47,806 bases of DNA from Micromonospora chalcea (GCF_002926165.1 NZ_MAGP01000131.1:1-47806); one strand, 5' to 3'; counted from the stretch's first letter, positions 24,626 through 33,031 are shown. Made by a program: numbers and translations. Notes: generated by a model from the sequence alone, not told the origin.

Positions 24626-26243
24626 CGGATACCTCCGTGCGGATCTCGGTCGGCGACGCCGGCGACGGCACCACGGGCGCCGGGCGCAGCTCGGTCTTGC
24701 GCACCTTCCCGATCGCCGAGTACGGCAGGCTGTCGACGAACTCGACGGCGGTCGGGCACTTGAACCGGGCCAGGTTACGCGCGCAGTGGGCGAGCAGTTC
24801 GTCAGCCGTCACCGGCGGACCGGCCGCCCGGACCACGTACGCCCGCACAGTCTCGCCGGTCCGCGGGTGCGGCACGCCGAGGACCGCCGACTCGGCCACC
24901 CCGGGGTGCGCCTGGAGCACCAGCTCCACCTCGTGCGGGTAGACGTTGAAGCCGTTTACCAGGATCAGCTCGCCGAGCCGGTCGACGAGGAACAGGTCGC
25001 CGTCGCCGGCGGCGTACGCGACGTCGCCGGTGGCCCACCAGCCGTCCGGGTCCGGCCCGCCCCGCCCGTCCGGCCAGTAACCGGCGAACAGGTTCTCCCC
25101 GCGTACCACGATCTGCCCGGGGTCGGTGCCGGCCAGCTCGTCGGAGAGGTCCATCTCGTCCTCGTCGGGGGCGTCGGCGGGCGCGCCGTCGCGCCACAGC
25201 TCGACGCCGTCGGCGCCGGTCAGGCGCAGCTCGACGCCGGGCAGCGGACGGCCGATCGAGCCGGGTTTCGGCTCGCCGCCGACGAGCGTCGACGTGAGCA
25301 CCGGCGCGGTCTCGGTGAGCCCGTAGCCGACGTGCACCGGGTGCCCGGTCAGCTCGGTGAAGCGCGCCCCGACGGCCGGCGGCAGCGGCGCCGCGCCGCA
25401 CACCGCGACGCGCACCGAGGCGAGCGCCGCGGCCGGGTCACGCTCCGCCTCGGCCCAGGTCAGGAACATCGACGGTACGCCGACGAGCACCGTGACCCGG
25501 TGCCGGGCGATCTCGTCCAGCGCCCCGGACGCGCCGGGCTCGTCGACGAGCACACCCGTCGCGCCGTGCCGCACCACGGCGCCGAGCACCGTGTTCAGCC
25601 CGTACGCGTGGAACAGCGGAAGGGCGAGCAGCACGACGTCGTCGGGGCCGACCACCGGCGGCTCGATCCGGTCGGTCTGGTCGTGGTTGGCGGCGAGCGC
25701 GCGGTGCGACAGCATCGCGCCCTTGGGCCGTCCCTCGGTGCCGGAGGTGTAGAGCAGGACGGCGAGGTCGTCGCCGGCGCGGGCCGGGAACCCGTCCGGC
25801 CCGGTGTCGCCGCGTACCGGCGGCGCGGTGTGCACGGCGCGCAGCCCGGGCAGCTCGGCGCGGTCCACCCGGGCGGTCACCTCGGGGGCGCCGACCAGCA
25901 CCGTCGCGCCGGAGTCGGTGAGCACGTGCCGCAGCTCGCGGGCGGTGAGCGCGGGGTTGACCGGTACGGCGACCAGGCCGGCCCGGAGCGCGGCGAGGTA
26001 GGTGACCACGAAGTCCGGGGTGTTGCCGAACGCGACAGCCACCCGGGGCGGATGTCCCGGTCCGGCGGCCGGCGGCGCGTCGGCGAGCAGCGCGAGCACG
26101 GTGGCGGTGACCGCGTCGTCCAGCTCGGACCAGGTGAGCGTCCGCTCGCGCCAGCGCAGCGCGGCCCGGTCGCCCCGTTCGGTGGCGGCCCGGCGGAGCC
26201 GGTCGGCGAGGTTCGGCGCGGAGCTTTCGGCGGCGTCCTGCAC
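24615..26243 (-). CDS. AMP-dependent acyl-CoA synthetase/ligase
   Basis: A cytoplasmic adenylate-forming enzyme of about 542 aa that should activate a carboxylic acid, probably a fatty acid, with ATP and load it on CoA. Core motifs are present: LLYTSGTEGRPKGAMLSH (P-loop), YGLTETAPV, DGWWATGDVAYAAGDG, LVDRLGELILVNGFNVYPHEVE and the catalytic lysine near the end in SAIGKVRKTEL. The acidic insert DAPDEDEMDLSDE is unusual. The start is unclear: GTG 26243 is chosen because the domain begins soon after (LADRLRRAATERGD); GTG 26261 is also possible and the frame stays open to 26492. Confidence 0.88.
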   Translation of the reverse strand: MQDAAESSAPNLADRLRRAATERGDRAALRWRERTLTWSELDDAVTATVLALLADAPPAAGPGHPPRVAVAFGNTPDFVVTYLAALRAGLVAVPVNPALTARELRHVLTDSGATVLVGAPEVTARVDRAELPGLRAVHTAPPVRGDTGPDGFPARAGDDLAVLLYTSGTEGRPKGAMLSHRALAANHDQTDRIEPPVVGPDDVVLLALPLFHAYGLNTVLGAVVRHGATGVLVDEPGASGALDEIARHRVTVLVGVPSMFLTWAEAERDPAAALASVRVAVCGAAPLPPAVGARFTELTGHPVHVGYGLTETAPVLTSTLVGGEPKPGSIGRPLPGVELRLTGADGVELWRDGAPADAPDEDEMDLSDELAGTDPGQIVVRGENLFAGYWPDGRGGPDPDGWWATGDVAYAAGDGDLFLVDRLGELILVNGFNVYPHEVELVLQAHPGVAESAVLGVPHPRTGETVRAYVVRAAGPPVTADELLAHCARNLARFKCPTAVEFVDSLPYSAIGKVRKTELRPAPVVPSPASPTEIRTEVSDVQ

Positions 26244-26651
26244 GGTGGCTGAGTCTGGCACAGCGGCGTCCGCCGGACCATGCCCGGACACGGCACCGGG
26301 TCCGCCACACGGGACTGGGAATGCAGTACGGTGGGATTCCCGAGCGCGGGATAACGATCTCCAGCGGCACGAGCCGAGCGACGCGGGGCGACCCGTGCGA
26401 GCCGCCCTCGCGACACGCCGAGCGGAAAGAAAATCTGCTCCGACCAGGACTTTCCACTGCGGACCACGATCCGGCGCGAAAGTCAACCACACGCGACGGA
26501 CAACGGGTCCGCCATTCGTGCGATCCGGCGGGAAATACTTCCGCTCTGTGTAACGGACTTGCCACGCGTGGGTGACGTTGGCCCTATCATCACTCGGGTC
26601 GGCTCACCCCATTTGCCGTGAGTCGACACCCCTCAGCCCGAGGAGGCCCCC
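26244..26651. other. divergent regulatory region, ligase and sigma factor
   Basis: About 400 bp without a recognisable gene. It contains an inverted repeat GGGAAT...ATTCCC (26317-26341) and a possible -10 TATCAT (26585-26590) facing the leader ORF and sigma factor gene. No promoter for the ligase is obvious. Confidence 0.4.
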
Positions 26652-26807
26652 GTGCCCGTCAGCGCATTGGACCAGCACCTCAAGGGGATCTGCCGCCCGT
26701 CGGCACGTCCCGACCCTGCCGCGCCCGGCCGGGTTCCACCCGGTCCCCCGGCACCACAGTGGCGCCCGGTGCGGTCGCTGCCCACTCGGACCGGGGAGGC
26801 GCGGTGA
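26652..26807 (+). CDS. 51-aa leader ORF coupled to the BldN-like sigma gene
   Basis: A short open frame with an excellent ribosome binding site (GAGGAGG at 26640-26646, 5 nt before GTG 26652). Its stop TGA overlaps the sigma factor GTG as GTGA, the standard arrangement for translational coupling. The peptide begins VPVSALDQHLKGICRPSARP and is then Pro/Arg-rich. About 80% of third codon positions are G or C, which fits coding. From memory, the VVDHLRGFVPT stretch in the Streptomyces BldN pro-sequence looks similar to ALDQHLKGICRPS, so this may be a detached pro-sequence or a regulatory leader peptide. It could also be the true N-terminus if a frameshift joins the frames. Confidence 0.55.
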   Translation: MPVSALDQHLKGICRPSARPDPAAPGRVPPGPPAPQWRPVRSLPTRTGEAR

Positions 26808-27775
26808 CCACCTTCGGTTACGCCGAACGGCCGGCCGGCGTCACCGGCCCGACCCAGCGCAACCCGCTCAACGAGCGCGCGGACCCGCCTCCACGCAGCG
26901 CCGAGAGCCAGCTCGCGGTACGCGGCGAGGGGCGGCGCGTCCGCAGCCGCGCGCACCACACGAACGAGGCGCCGGCGCGTCCCGCGACGCCCGGCGGCAA
27001 CGCGAAACCCGCAGCCGGCCGCCTCGGCAGCCCGGCCCGCCCGACCATGCCGGCCCAGGCCCGGCGCGGTGACGCGGCCACCGGCGCGGAGCCGTCCGCC
27101 GCGGAGACCGCGATCCTGCCGGCGGTGACCACAGGCGACACCGCCGTCCTGCCCGCCGTGCCGGCCGCCACGCCCGCCACCGGATTCCCCAGCCGCCCCG
27201 ACCCGTCCGACCCGGCCACCGAGGTGTGGACGCTCGTCGAACGCGCGCAGGCCGGCGAGTCCGAGGCGTTCGGCCTGATCTACGACAGGTACGTCGACAC
27301 CGTCTTCCGGTTCGTCTACTTCCGGGTCGGCAACCGCCAGCTCGCCGAGGACCTCACCTCCGACACGTTCCTGCGCGCGCTCAAGCGGATCGGCAGCTTC
27401 ACCTGGCAGGGGCGCGACCTCGGCGCCTGGCTGGTCACCATCGCCCGCAACCTGGTCGCCGACCACTTCAAGTCGGGGCGCTACCGGCTGGAGGTGACCA
27501 CCGGCGACGTCCTCGACGCCGACCGGGAGGACCGCGGTCCGGAGGGCAGCCCGGAGGCGGCGGTGGTGGAGCACATCACCAACGTCGCCCTGCTCACCGC
27601 CGTCAAGCAGCTCAACCCGGAGCAGCAGGAGTGCATCGTGCTGCGGTTCCTCCAGGGCTTCTCGGTGGCCGAGACGGCCCGTGCCATGGGCAAGAACGAG
27701 GGCGCCATCAAGGCCCTCCAGTACCGCGCGGTACGGGCCCTGGCCCGCCTGCTGCCCGACGGCTTCCACTCCTGA
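26804..27775 (+). CDS. bldN: BldN-like ECF RNA polymerase sigma factor
   Basis: A sigma factor of about 323 aa. Residues 1-140 are a low-complexity N-terminal extension with an ILPAVTTGDTAVLPAVP repeat. Region 2 (about 150-220) has FGLIYDRYVDTVFRFVYFRVG, AEDLTSDTFLRALKRI and FTWQGRDLGAWLVTIARNL. Region 4 (about 262-315) has LNPEQQECIVLRFLQGFSVAETARAMGKNEGAIK, here from LNPEQQECIVLRF to KNEGAIKALQYRAV. FTWQGRD..AWLVTIARNLVADHFKS is typical of BldN, the sigma factor for aerial growth and sporulation, made in Streptomyces as a precursor with an N-terminal pro-sequence. GTG 26804 is chosen for GGGGAGG 5 nt upstream. The adjacent DUF5667 gene supports the call. Confidence 0.88.
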   Translation: MTTFGYAERPAGVTGPTQRNPLNERADPPPRSAESQLAVRGEGRRVRSRAHHTNEAPARPATPGGNAKPAAGRLGSPARPTMPAQARRGDAATGAEPSAAETAILPAVTTGDTAVLPAVPAATPATGFPSRPDPSDPATEVWTLVERAQAGESEAFGLIYDRYVDTVFRFVYFRVGNRQLAEDLTSDTFLRALKRIGSFTWQGRDLGAWLVTIARNLVADHFKSGRYRLEVTTGDVLDADREDRGPEGSPEAAVVEHITNVALLTAVKQLNPEQQECIVLRFLQGFSVAETARAMGKNEGAIKALQYRAVRALARLLPDGFHS

Positions 27776-28067
27776 CCGGCAGCCACCGTCCCGTTTCCTC
27801 ACCGGCGCCACCGCCGGGCGCTGTCGCGTGCCCGACGCCCCACGCGGGCCGATCACTCTTGGTGATTTCGCCGCCGTCCCAGCCGTAACCGGCGACCGGC
27901 GCGGTCCGTTTCTCCGGGTGCGACCAGTGGTTGTCCCGGCGTCCCCCGGGCCACCCGGTCCGGCGGGTCGGGTCGGCCGTTCCGGTCGACTCGGTGCCAC
28001 ACGCTGCCACCGGTCGCTGGTGACGACGACGGCCGCCCGGCCGTGACCAGCGAGAGGGGGTGCCGCG
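27776..28067. other. bldN-rsbN intergenic spacer
   Basis: A 292-bp gap without a gene. It contains a short inverted repeat ATCAC/GTGAT (27852-27866) and, directly before the next start codon, a composite stem-loop. Confidence 0.5.
28014..28053 (+). promoter_or_regulatory. composite stem-loop before the DUF5667 start
   Basis: TCGCTGGT (28014-28021) pairs with ACCAGCGA (28046-28053). Inside, ACGGCC and GGCCGT form a second 6-bp stem with a 4-nt loop. Its end touches the GAGAGGGGG ribosome binding site (28051-28060), so it could lower or modulate translation of the anti-sigma candidate, or attenuate read-through from bldN. Confidence 0.45.
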
Positions 28068-28922
28068 GTGGACAGCGACCTCTTCTCCCGTCGGCGGGCC
28101 GAGCGCTTCGCGCAACTCCTCGACGAGGCCAACGGCGGACGCCGGCACCACGTCCGGTCCAATGCGGACGGTGAACTCACCGCGCTCGTCGAGGTGAGCC
28201 GCCGGCTCAGCGCCGAACGGCCCGACGTCGAGCCCGGCGCCGAGTTCCGCACCGGACTGCGGGCGATGCTCGTGGCCACCGCCGAACGTGAGGGCGTCGG
28301 CACTCCGGCCAAGACCACCACCGGGGTACGCGGAACGCTGCTGCCCGCGATCACCGGACGTCGGGCGCGGGCCCGGGGCGCGATCCTGGTCGGCGTGGCC
28401 GCCGGCGCGGTCGCCCTCTCCGGCATCTCCGCCGCCAGCGAGAACGCGCTGCCCGGTGACGCCCTGTACGGCATGAAGCGCTCCACCGAGCGCGCCCAGC
28501 TCGCGCTCGCCAGCTCGGACATCAGCCGTGGGCAGCTCTTCCTCGACTTCGCCCGCACCCGGCTGGACGAGGCCGCCTCGGTACGCGGCGACCGGCTCGG
28601 TTTCAGCGCCGTCCTGGACGACATGGACGCGGACACCCGGCAGGGCGTACGCCTGCTGACCACGGTCGCGGCGCAGCGTTCCGACCCGGTGGCGCTGGAC
28701 GCGGTGGACACGTTCCTGGCCGGCCAGCGCCGGGTGGTCAGCGGCCTGCTGGACCGGCCCGACCACGCCGCGCGGGACCGCACCCGCCGCTCGCTGGCGC
28801 TGCTCGACGCGGCCGGCAAGCGCGCCGACGCGCTGCGCGAGGCGATCGCCTGCGGACTGCCCGCGCCGCAGGCCAGCGACGCGCTCGGGCCCGCCCCGGC
28901 GGCCTGCCCGGCCGACCGCTGA
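28068..28922 (+). CDS. DUF5667 membrane protein, RsbN-like anti-sigma candidate
   Basis: A 284-aa protein with a cytoplasmic N-terminus (1-105; FSRRRAERFAQLLDEANGG), one membrane span (about 107-127; GAILVGVAAGAVALSGISAA) and an extracellular DUF5667 domain (ENALPGDALYGMKRSTERAQ). In Streptomyces the gene after bldN encodes RsbN, a single-span membrane anti-sigma factor of BldN. Position, topology and the N-terminal region fit that role here; the name is inferred. GTG 28068 follows a GAGAGGGGG ribosome binding site. Confidence 0.82.
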   Translation: MDSDLFSRRRAERFAQLLDEANGGRRHHVRSNADGELTALVEVSRRLSAERPDVEPGAEFRTGLRAMLVATAEREGVGTPAKTTTGVRGTLLPAITGRRARARGAILVGVAAGAVALSGISAASENALPGDALYGMKRSTERAQLALASSDISRGQLFLDFARTRLDEAASVRGDRLGFSAVLDDMDADTRQGVRLLTTVAAQRSDPVALDAVDTFLAGQRRVVSGLLDRPDHAARDRTRRSLALLDAAGKRADALREAIACGLPAPQASDALGPAPAACPADR

Positions 28923-29033
28923 GCGCGGACGCCGACCGCGCCACACTTCTCCCGGCGGACACCCACCCGTCACACCGTGCCGGATACGCTCGACGCGGAG
29001 GGCGTACGCGGTCGTCGAGGCAGGGAGGTCACC

Positions 29034-29912
29034 GTGGCCGGAACCCGGAAGGTGACCGTCAGCACCGACGCGCACGGACACACCACGGGCTGGTCGGAGG
29101 CCCCGTCGGCGCCCGCGACCACGATCCCGCCGGACCCCACCGCCGCCGCCTTCTTCGACGTGGACAACACGATGATGCAGGGCGCCTCGATCTACTGGTT
29201 CGCCCGCGGGCTGGCCGCCCGGAAGTACTTCACCACCGGTGACCTGGCCCGTTTCGCCTGGCAGCAGGCCCGGTTCCGGCTGCTCGCCACCGAGCATGCG
29301 GGCGACATGTCCCAGGCCAAGGAGGCCGCGCTCGCGTTCGTGCAGGGCTGGCGGGTGGACGACATCGAGCGTCTCGCCGACGAGATCTTCGACGAGCTGA
29401 TGGCCCCGCGCATCTGGGCCGGCACCCGCCGCCTGGCCCAGCGTCACCTCGACGCGGGCGAGCGGGTCTGGCTGGTCAGCGCCGCCCCGGTGGAGATCGG
29501 CCGGGTGATCGCCGCCCGGCTCGGCCTGACCGGCGCGATCGGCACGGTGGCCGAGGTGGTCGACGGCGCGTACACCGGGCGGCTGGTCGGTGACCTGATG
29601 CACGGGCCGGCGAAGGCCGAGGCGGTGACCCAGCTCGCCGCCGTGGAAGGGCTGGACCTGGCCCGCTGCGCGGCCTACAGCGACTCGGCGAACGACCTGC
29701 CGATGCTCTCCGCCGTCGGCCGTGCGGTCGCGGTGAATCCCGATCCGGCGCTGCTGCGGCAGGCCCGCGAGCGGGGCTGGGACGTGCGCGACTTCCGCAC
29801 CGGGCGGCGGGCCGTACGCATCGCCGTGCCCTCCACCGCCGCCGCCGGGCTGCTGGCCGGCGCGGTCACGGCCGGACTGGCGCTGCACCGGCGCCGCCAC
29901 CGCGAGGCCTGA
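29034..29912 (+). CDS. HAD-IB family phosphatase with C-terminal membrane span
   Basis: A 292-aa SerB-like hydrolase. Motif I is FFDVDNTMMQGAS, the motif II region is VWLVSAAPVEIGRVIA, the lysine is in HGPAKAEAV and motif IV is CAAYSDSANDLPML. A hydrophobic C-terminal segment (TAAAGLLAGAVTAGLALH) followed by RRRHREA suggests a membrane anchor. GTG 29034 is chosen for GGGAGG 5 nt upstream. The mycobacterial counterpart SerB1 (Rv0505c) also lies near the epimerase and acyltransferase genes, but HAD-IB proteins of this type are not proven phosphoserine phosphatases. It converges with the acyltransferase gene. Confidence 0.88.
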   Translation: MAGTRKVTVSTDAHGHTTGWSEAPSAPATTIPPDPTAAAFFDVDNTMMQGASIYWFARGLAARKYFTTGDLARFAWQQARFRLLATEHAGDMSQAKEAALAFVQGWRVDDIERLADEIFDELMAPRIWAGTRRLAQRHLDAGERVWLVSAAPVEIGRVIAARLGLTGAIGTVAEVVDGAYTGRLVGDLMHGPAKAEAVTQLAAVEGLDLARCAAYSDSANDLPMLSAVGRAVAVNPDPALLRQARERGWDVRDFRTGRRAVRIAVPSTAAAGLLAGAVTAGLALHRRRHREA

Positions 29913-29928
29913 GCCGGCGCGCGTTCGC

Positions 29929-31131
29929 TCAGGGCCCGAACGGGTCGGGGCGGCGTTCGAGCAGCTTGTGCAGCGTCTGCTGGATCGTCTCGCGCACCTG
30001 GTCGGCGAGGTTGAACACCACGAGCGGGTCGTCGGCGGAGTCACGCAGGTGCGCGGTCGGGATCGGCGGGCAGAACTCGATCAGCCACTTGCTCGGCAGC
30101 GGCACCATGCCCAGCGGCCCGAGCCAGGGGAACGTCGGCGTGACCGGGAAGTACGGCAGTTTGAGCAGCCGCGCGAGGGGCTTGATGTCGGCGAGCATCG
30201 GGTAGATCTCTTCGCCGCCGACGATCGCGACCGGCACGATCGGCGTGCCGGTGCGCAGCGCGGCGGAGACGAATCCGCCCCGGCCGAAGCGCTGGAGCTT
30301 GTAGCGGTCGGAGTAGAGCTTGCCGACCCCCTTGAAGCCCTCCGGGAACACGCCCACCAGTTCGCCGTTGCCGAGCAGCCGCTCCGCGTCCGGGTTGCAG
30401 GCGACGGTGCCGCCGGTCTTGCGGGCTATCTCGGAGACGACGGGCATCCGGAAGACCAGGTCGGCGCCGAGCAGCCGCAGGTAGCGGCGCGCCGGGTGCC
30501 GGTCGTGCAGCGCGGTGGAGAGGATCAGCGCGTCGAGCGCCACGGTGCCGGAGTGGTTGCCCACGACCAGGCCCGCGCCCTCGGCCGGTACGTGCTCGAT
30601 GCCGCTGACCTCGGTGCGGAACCAGTCCCGGTAGAGCAGCCGGACCAGCGGGTGGACGACCGCGTCGGTCAGGTCGGGGTCGAAGCCGAACTCGTCGACC
30701 TCGTAGTCACCGGCGAGCCGCCGCCGCAGGAACGCCAGGCCCTGGGCCACCTTGCGGTCCCAGTGGTCGCCCGGCCGGTCGGCCACCGCCGGTCCGGGCG
30801 GCGTGTCACCGGCCGGCGCGTCGCTCACCGGGGCCGGCTCGGCGACCGCTTTCTTCGCCACGGCCTTCTTCGCGACCGTCTTCTTGGCCACGGTCTTCTT
30901 GGCCACCGTCTTCTCGGCCGTCGGGCGGTGCGCGGCCGGACCCGGGGCAGCCGACCCGGCCGGGGTGCCGGGCTCGTCGGCGGAGGTGTCCGGCTCGACC
31001 GGCGCGGCCGGGCGGGCGGACGGCGCGGTCACCCGGCGGTGTCCGTTGCGCCGTGCCGGCTCCGCGCCCGGCCCGGGCACGTCCAGCGGTACGTCGTAGC
31101 GCGCGTCGCGCCGCTCCTCCGGGCTGGTCAC
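29929..31131 (-). CDS. lysophospholipid acyltransferase-family protein (PlsC-like)
   Basis: A 400-aa membrane-associated acyltransferase. Residues 1-120 are disordered and contain a lysine-rich pentapeptide repeat (AKKTV/AKKAV, about five copies at 73-97). The catalytic domain starts near 165. The acceptor motif is NHSGTVALD (192-200), an H-x6-D spacing seen in this subgroup instead of the usual H-x4-D, and GVFPEGFKGVGK is the second acyltransferase motif. It overlaps the epimerase gene by 4 bp (ATGA). It corresponds in position to Rv0502 of Mycobacterium, which has the same partner. The acyl acceptor is unknown. Confidence 0.9.
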   Translation of the reverse strand: MTSPEERRDARYDVPLDVPGPGAEPARRNGHRRVTAPSARPAAPVEPDTSADEPGTPAGSAAPGPAAHRPTAEKTVAKKTVAKKTVAKKAVAKKAVAEPAPVSDAPAGDTPPGPAVADRPGDHWDRKVAQGLAFLRRRLAGDYEVDEFGFDPDLTDAVVHPLVRLLYRDWFRTEVSGIEHVPAEGAGLVVGNHSGTVALDALILSTALHDRHPARRYLRLLGADLVFRMPVVSEIARKTGGTVACNPDAERLLGNGELVGVFPEGFKGVGKLYSDRYKLQRFGRGGFVSAALRTGTPIVPVAIVGGEEIYPMLADIKPLARLLKLPYFPVTPTFPWLGPLGMVPLPSKWLIEFCPPIPTAHLRDSADDPLVVFNLADQVRETIQQTLHKLLERRPDPFGP

Positions 31132-32246
31132 GAACGCTCCCGTACGGTCGAGCGGACCTGCCGGATGCTCTCCAGCACCAACCGCTCGGCCGCGGCCAAC
31201 TGGTCCCGGGTCACCACGACGCCGCCGTGGTGGGCGCGGATGAAGTCCTCGAACGCGGCGGCGGTCGAGCGGGGCGTGAAGCCGAACTCCCGCTCCAGCC
31301 GGCTGGTGTCCACCACCCGGCCGTGCACGAACAGGTCCACCTGGTCCAGGCCGTACCGGCCGAAGCCCAGGCTGCGGGCGATCGCGGCGACCCCGGCCAG
31401 GCCCGGTTCCAGCACCGGCACCGCCACCCGGCCGGCCCGGCGGATCGCCTGCGACAGCGACAGCACGCCCGGCCCGGCGACGTTGTACGTGCCCGGGTGG
31501 TCCTCGGCGACCGACCGGTGCAGCACCTCCAGCGCGTCGTCGAAGTGCACGAACTGCAGGCGGGGGTCACGGCCGAAGACGGTGGGCACCACCGGCTGGG
31601 AGAAGTAGCGCGTGAGCGTGGTGTCGGCGGCGTAACCGATGAACGGCGCGAAGCGCAGCACGGTCGCGGTGACGTCGGGCCGGCGGCGGCGGAACCCGCG
31701 GACGTACCCCTCGATGTCGAGTATGTCGCGGCCGAAACCGCCGCGCGGCACCTCGCGCGGCTCGGTCTCCTCGGTGAAGACGGCCGGATCGCGGAACGAC
31801 ACCCCGTACGCGGCGGTGGACGATCGGACCACGAGCTTGCGCAGCCGGGGCGCGCGCTGCGCGGCGGCGAGCATCTGCATCGTGCCGATGACGTTCTGTT
31901 CCTTCATCGCCGACCGGCCGCCCTGCTGCGGGTCGGGGGAGGTGACGAGCGCCAGGTGCACCACGGCGTCGACGTCGAGGTCGGCCAGGAGACCGCCGAG
32001 CGAGTCCAGGTCGAGACGGACCCGTTCCACGTCGGTGAGCAGGTCGGCCAGCTCGGGGTTGGGCGGCGCCGGATCGACCCCGATGACCCGCTCGATCCGC
32101 GGGTCGGCGGCGAGCCGCGCGGCGACGTGCGCGCCGAGCCAGCGACCGACCCCGGTCACGACGACGACCCCCGGGGCACCGGAGGTGTCACCGGGGGTCA
32201 TGTCGTGCGCCTTGCGCGGCAGGCGGGATCGAGCCGGGACGTCCAC
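31128..32246 (-). CDS. NAD-dependent epimerase/dehydratase (SDR)
   Basis: A 372-aa extended short-chain dehydrogenase. The Rossmann nucleotide site is VVVVTGVGRWLGAHVAARL. SSTAAYG with a later LDIEGYVRGF takes the place of the usual Ser and YxxxK region; the canonical YxxxK is not obvious, so activity may be altered. The sequence strongly resembles mycobacterial Rv0501 (annotated galE2), including RLQFVHFDDALEVL. GTG 32246 is the upstream start with AGGTGAT about 8 nt before it; ATG 32201 is an alternative. It is coupled to the acyltransferase gene. Confidence 0.88.
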   Translation of the reverse strand: MDVPARSRLPRKAHDMTPGDTSGAPGVVVVTGVGRWLGAHVAARLAADPRIERVIGVDPAPPNPELADLLTDVERVRLDLDSLGGLLADLDVDAVVHLALVTSPDPQQGGRSAMKEQNVIGTMQMLAAAQRAPRLRKLVVRSSTAAYGVSFRDPAVFTEETEPREVPRGGFGRDILDIEGYVRGFRRRRPDVTATVLRFAPFIGYAADTTLTRYFSQPVVPTVFGRDPRLQFVHFDDALEVLHRSVAEDHPGTYNVAGPGVLSLSQAIRRAGRVAVPVLEPGLAGVAAIARSLGFGRYGLDQVDLFVHGRVVDTSRLEREFGFTPRSTAAAFEDFIRAHHGGVVVTRDQLAAAERLVLESIRQVRSTVRERS

Positions 32247-32321
32247 GGCCTGATCACCTGAGCCTCCGAGGGTCGACAGTTGGCAAGTGGTGCCGGGTGC
32301 CGGGCCAGTGCCCGGCCCCGG

Positions 32322-32423
32322 TCACTTGCCGAGACGGCGACGCTGGACGCGGGTCTTGCGCAGCAGCTTGCGGTGCTTCTTCTTAGCCATGCGCTTGCGG
32401 CGCTTCTTGACCACCGAGCCCAT
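32322..32423 (-). CDS. small ribosomal protein bS22 (AURKAIP1/COX24 domain)
   Basis: A 33-aa, extremely basic protein (MGSVVKKRRKRMAKKKHRK, then LLRKTRVQRRRLGK). It matches the micro-protein seen in mycobacterial ribosomes near the decoding centre and named bS22. AAAGG lies 7 nt before the ATG. It is far below the usual ORF-length cut-off and easily missed. It sits between the HTH gene and the epimerase gene exactly as Rv0500B does in Mycobacterium. Confidence 0.93.
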   Translation of the reverse strand: MGSVVKKRRKRMAKKKHRKLLRKTRVQRRRLGK

Positions 32424-32558
32424 ACGACAGCCTTTCGATGCAACGTTCGGGGCGGACCGGAAGACACCACCGCCGGTGGCGTCTTGACCGCTTGCGGACA
32501 ACGGACCGGACCAGCGTGGTGGGCAGGGCACACCAGAGGGCGATCACGGTCGTGGTCC

Positions 32559-32588
32559 AGCCTAACCGGAGTGCGTCAGCAGGACCAA
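32559..32588 (-). promoter_or_regulatory. possible promoter of the bS22 gene
   Basis: On the minus strand TTGGTC (32583-32588) and TAGGCT (32559-32564) are 18 bp apart. The predicted start leaves a leader of about 130 nt before the bS22 ATG. Confidence 0.4.
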
Positions 32589-32644
32589 CGCGCCCCCGTC
32601 GATGCCCCTTTTCGTCGCACTCGGCGGACCGGCCCGCCGAGTGC

Positions 32645-32854
32645 TCAGGCGGACTCCTGGAAGGCGCCCCGGAGGTATTCGTGCACGGCGTGCTCGGGCA
32701 CCCGGAACGAGCGGCCGACCCGCACCGCGGTCAGCTCACCGCTGTGCACGAGACGATAGACAGTCATCTTGGAGACCCGCATGACCGTCGCCACCTCGGC
32801 GACGGTCAGGAACCTGACATCCGACAGCCGTGCGTCGGACTGCGACCCGGCCAT
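32645..32854 (-). CDS. excisionase-type helix-turn-helix protein
   Basis: A 69-aa MerR/Xis-like DNA-binding protein (FLTVAEVATVMRVSKMTVYR, then LVHSGELTAVRVGRSFRVPEH). It is not a phage excisionase: it is the conserved partner of bS22 and matches Rv0500A of Mycobacterium in position and length. ATG 32854 follows GGTGAG. A TACCGT box at 32937-32942 may serve as its -10. Confidence 0.88.
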   Translation of the reverse strand: MAGSQSDARLSDVRFLTVAEVATVMRVSKMTVYRLVHSGELTAVRVGRSFRVPEHAVHEYLRGAFQESA

Positions 32855-33031
32855 GGCTCACCGACCCATTCCCGTGCCCGGCGCGTGTCACCGGGCAGGT
32901 GCTCCCGCCTCGACGAGCGACGCGCGTGTAACCAGTACGGTAGCGGGACGGCTGTGACCTGCGCGATCCCTTCCACCCTTTGATCATGGCGGGACAGCCG
33001 TTCACCCGATGTCCACCAGGGGTTTTTCGCC

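Noticed and set aside
26585..26590. Confident sigma-70 promoter (TATCAT) for the sigma factor gene
   Set aside because: The -10 is acceptable but the nearest -35 candidate (TTGCCA) is 20 bp away, so it was only mentioned in the region note.
32645..32854. Phage excisionase gene marking a mobile element
   Set aside because: Despite the Xis-like fold it sits in a conserved chromosomal cassette with bS22 and has no integrase or attachment site nearby.
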